Shown here piece after piece: positions 62,473 to 64,000 of a stretch of 64,000 bases of DNA; within the stretch, counting starts at the first letter, position 1, and each line of letters begins with the position of its first letter. Source of the DNA: Xanthomonas arboricola pv. guizotiae (lineage in GTDB: Bacteria; Pseudomonadota; Gammaproteobacteria; Xanthomonadales; Xanthomonadaceae); the NCBI RefSeq assembly GCF_002940205.1, contig NZ_MDSK01000010.1, positions 1 to 64,000 on the forward strand. The letters are read 5' to 3'. A program made the translations under genes and the position numbers. Under the pieces are notes generated by a model that made no database searches, had not been told where the DNA came from, and saw only the letters and a list, made by a program, of their open reading frames with translations.

Positions 62473-62781
62473 TTAATGATAGTCGTCTTCACGCTGATGC
62501 CTGATTGCTAAAACGGTGACGACCTGATCGCTTTCCACCTCAAACAGCAGCACGTAGCCGCTGGCACCGAAACCGTTCACCAGCTCGCGCAAGAACGGGT
62601 CCGCCAGCCCCGCCTTGCGGCAGCTCAACGGGGCCAGTTCAAGCACGGTGACGCCATCGCCGATGGCCTGCAGCGCACGCTCGGCCACGGTGAAGTCGCC
62701 TTCGGCACGCTGTAGCAGCCAGTCGTAAAGACGCGCAAGATCCTCGCGCGCTTGCTGCGTGAAGCGGACAGAAAATCCCAC
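62473..62781 (-). CDS. ParE/RelE-family toxin
   Basis: A 102-residue toxin with the ParE/RelE layout: 'VRFTQQAREDLARLYDWLLQ' at the start, a central 'GLADPFLRELVNGFGASGYV' and a C-terminal 'VVTVLAIRHQREDDYH', close to the ParE consensus. ParE members poison gyrase; RelE members cut mRNA at ribosomes. It starts with GTG 6 bases after the antitoxin stop and ends 40 bp before the Mrr gene, so it may be read through into the restriction operon. Confidence 0.85.
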   Translation of the reverse strand: MGFSVRFTQQAREDLARLYDWLLQRAEGDFTVAERALQAIGDGVTVLELAPLSCRKAGLADPFLRELVNGFGASGYVLLFEVESDQVVTVLAIRHQREDDYH

Positions 62782-62787
62782 CTTGGC

Positions 62788-63051
62788 TCAGCCCTTGCGC
62801 GCCTGGTCCAGTTGGGACTGCAGCCCGGCCAGCACATCCTTCGCGTCGATGTACCGGCCAGATACCTTGGCGCTGTCACGCGAGGCCAGCCCGCGTGCAA
62901 TGAAGGCTTCCTGCTGCTGGCGCTGCTGCACCTGGGCGCGCACAGAGTGCTCGACGAAGCTGGACAGCGTCTCACCCTCCTGCAACACGGCCTCGGCCGC
63001 TTCGCGCAGCGCCGGGTCTACCCGGAGCGATGGAAGAGATGCGGATTTCAT
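62788..63051 (-). CDS. Ribbon-helix-helix antitoxin of the ParE-like toxin
   Basis: An 87-residue protein. The N-terminal 'SLPSLRVDPALREAAEAVLQ' and 'GETLSSFVEHSVRAQVQQR' fit a ribbon-helix-helix DNA-binding fold of the YlcI/YnfO or ParD type. The C-terminal part would wrap the toxin. It should repress the pair. The start at 63051 places the DNA-binding strand (MKSASLPSLRVD) at the N-terminus; longer upstream frames have no such character. It is probably the first gene of the run leading to the hsd genes. Confidence 0.8.
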   Translation of the reverse strand: MKSASLPSLRVDPALREAAEAVLQEGETLSSFVEHSVRAQVQQRQQQEAFIARGLASRDSAKVSGRYIDAKDVLAGLQSQLDQARKG

Positions 63052-63363
63052 GGCAGGCCCAGTGCGTTGCAATTGCGATGCATCATCGCAAGCGAGCGCC
63101 GGTGCTTCAAGTTTTCTTTGCGAACCCAAGCCGACGATGTCGCATACACAGCACTTCTCCAAGGGATGCACAGGTCGAGGCCCGCCTGGGCGACCTGCTT
63201 GTGTGGCACCACGAGACCCTTGGGCTTCAATTCCACAGCCGAGTCTGCCGCATTCCATATTCCGGAATATGGGATGCGGCGAACGGCGTGTTTGTGCAGG
63301 CAGTCTCAGCTACACGCGGCCTGGAGCGGTGGTCTACAGGTCAAAAACAAAAGCCAAAAGCTC
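63052..63363. other. 312-bp intergenic region with a large palindrome
   Basis: It lies between the XVIPCD gene end and the antitoxin start, both on the minus strand. It contains the 32-bp inverted repeat at 63248-63279 and should contain the promoter of the TA pair. No coding frame is supported. Confidence 0.5.
63248..63279. repeat. 32-bp near-perfect inverted repeat
   Basis: CCGCATTCCATATTCC (63248-63263) is followed directly by GGAATATGGGATGCGG (63264-63279), with 15 of 16 positions symmetric and no loop. There is no T-run on either side, so it is unlikely to be an intrinsic terminator. A binding site for a dimeric regulator, or a recombination scar, fits better. Confidence 0.75.
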
Positions 63364-64000
63364 TCACCCAATGCTTCGTGGTTTGACAGCCTCTTCCTGC
63401 GCCACAAATCTTTCCTGCGCCTGACTCTGCGCTTGCGCCAAGGTACGCGCATCTAGCTCTTGCAGCTTTGCCAGCGATTGCTCCACCGGCGTAGTGACGG
63501 CCACGTCGGTGGGCATGCTGGCGCGCAGATGGGCCGGGTTGCTGGGTTCGCCCTGTACCACGAACACGGTGGCACCGGCCGCTGCACGCGGCGTCTGGTT
63601 GCTCAGCATTACGTGGTCGATGCGCTCGAGCCCGTGCTCCTTTGCCAGATGGGCCAGGCTGGCGCTCATCCGCTCGCTGTGCGCATCGCTGGCGCGGCCC
63701 ATGCTGGCGTCCAACCGGCCAACCAAGGTGCTGGCCTGTGCATGCAACGGATGAGGCGCGGGTTGGGCGTCTTCTGCGTCTGCCTGTCGTGGCCTCCCAG
63801 GCACCGGCGCTGCAGGCCCGCCGTTCTGCCGCTGCGGCTGGGCCGGCCGATGCCCCTGCTCCTCCTGCCCTGGCTGTACCCCTTCACGCCCTCGCCCTTG
63901 GTCCTGTTGCTGCTCCCGCACCGGCCCGGGTGTAGTGCTGGTCAGCACGTATTGCCAGCGCGTCTGCGCTGGGTTGCCTTGAACCGCCGCGATGAACCCA
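63364..64000 (-). CDS. XVIPCD-domain protein, probable type IV secretion effector (cut by window end)
   Basis: The C-terminal ~211 residues of a larger protein; the frame stays open to the last base. A Gln/Gly/Pro-rich linker (REQQQDQGRGREGVQPGQEE) precedes a C-terminal domain that matches the Xanthomonas VirD4-interacting conserved domain: 'LAKEHGLERIDHVMLSNQTP', 'GATVFVVQGEPSNPAHLRAS' and a Gln-rich tail. This domain docks bacterium-killing effectors to the VirD4 coupling protein of the X-T4SS. The toxic N-terminal domain, and any immunity gene beside it, lie outside the window. Confidence 0.82.
   Translation of the reverse strand, partial: GFIAAVQGNPAQTRWQYVLTSTTPGPVREQQQDQGRGREGVQPGQEEQGHRPAQPQRQNGGPAAPVPGRPRQADAEDAQPAPHPLHAQASTLVGRLDASMGRASDAHSERMSASLAHLAKEHGLERIDHVMLSNQTPRAAAGATVFVVQGEPSNPAHLRASMPTDVAVTTPVEQSLAKLQELDARTLAQAQSQAQERFVAQEEAVKPRSIG

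Noticed and set aside
1..64000. tRNA, rRNA, a replication origin, attachment sites or a complete insertion sequence
   Set aside because: No cloverleaf-like gene, conserved rRNA stretch, DnaA-box cluster, dif-like site or transposase motif was recognised by eye. A covariance and profile scan would be needed to exclude small or degenerate ones.

Overview
The window is a high-G+C gammaproteobacterial chromosome segment, almost certainly from a plant-associated Xanthomonas. Several markers point to this genus: a type III effector gene (xopQ) behind a canonical PIP box with the HrpX-type -10 box; a lexA2-imuA-imuB-dnaE2 cassette whose operator matches the LexA2 palindrome described in Xanthomonas (TGTAC-N4-GTACA); a C-terminal XVIPCD domain typical of Xanthomonadaceae type IV secretion effectors; an XAC0095-family protein; and genus-type intergenic palindromic repeats. 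I cannot name the species. No tRNA, rRNA, CRISPR array or complete insertion sequence was seen.

Layout. 0-12 kb is mostly minus strand and concerns envelope and periplasmic metabolism: an S9 peptidase, an OprB-type sugar porin, a membrane PQQ glucose dehydrogenase, a MetA-like outer-membrane protein and an OPT-family transporter. 12-21 kb holds a second S9 peptidase and the SOS mutagenesis operon lexA2-imuA-imuB-dnaE2, with an AbrB/Doc toxin-antitoxin pair divergent from it. 21-29 kb has a histone-like basic protein, a cupin, a GIY-YIG/DUF763 pair and a three-subunit PaoABC-like molybdenum aldehyde oxidoreductase. 29-48 kb is mixed housekeeping: three glycoside hydrolases (GH3, GH92 and a frameshifted GH30), a class II UvrA flanked by inverted copies of an intergenic repeat, c-di-GMP and (p)ppGpp-type hydrolases, AlkB, an SDR and an NAD(P)HX dehydratase.

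From about 48.8 kb the segment becomes accessory. xopQ and an unrecognised 250-codon gene face away from each other, and each has its own PIP box and -10 box, so the second gene is a candidate undescribed type III effector. Next come a small XAC0095-family gene preceded by what looks like a C4-type antisense RNA complementary to its leader, and then a roughly 10-kb minus-strand defence run: ParD/ParE-like TA pair, Mrr-like endonuclease, a 39-codon ORF coupled to hsdM, hsdM, hsdS, a DUF1016 nuclease, hsdR and a YgjP-like metallopeptidase. The window ends inside an XVIPCD (type IV effector) gene.

Annotation rests on reading translations, motifs, start contexts and gene spacing. No database search was run, so family names reflect motif recognition. 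The points I rate highest are the divergent HrpX promoters with the unknown candidate effector, the C4-like RNA, the hsdM-coupled small ORF, and the single-base frameshift in the GH30 gene.
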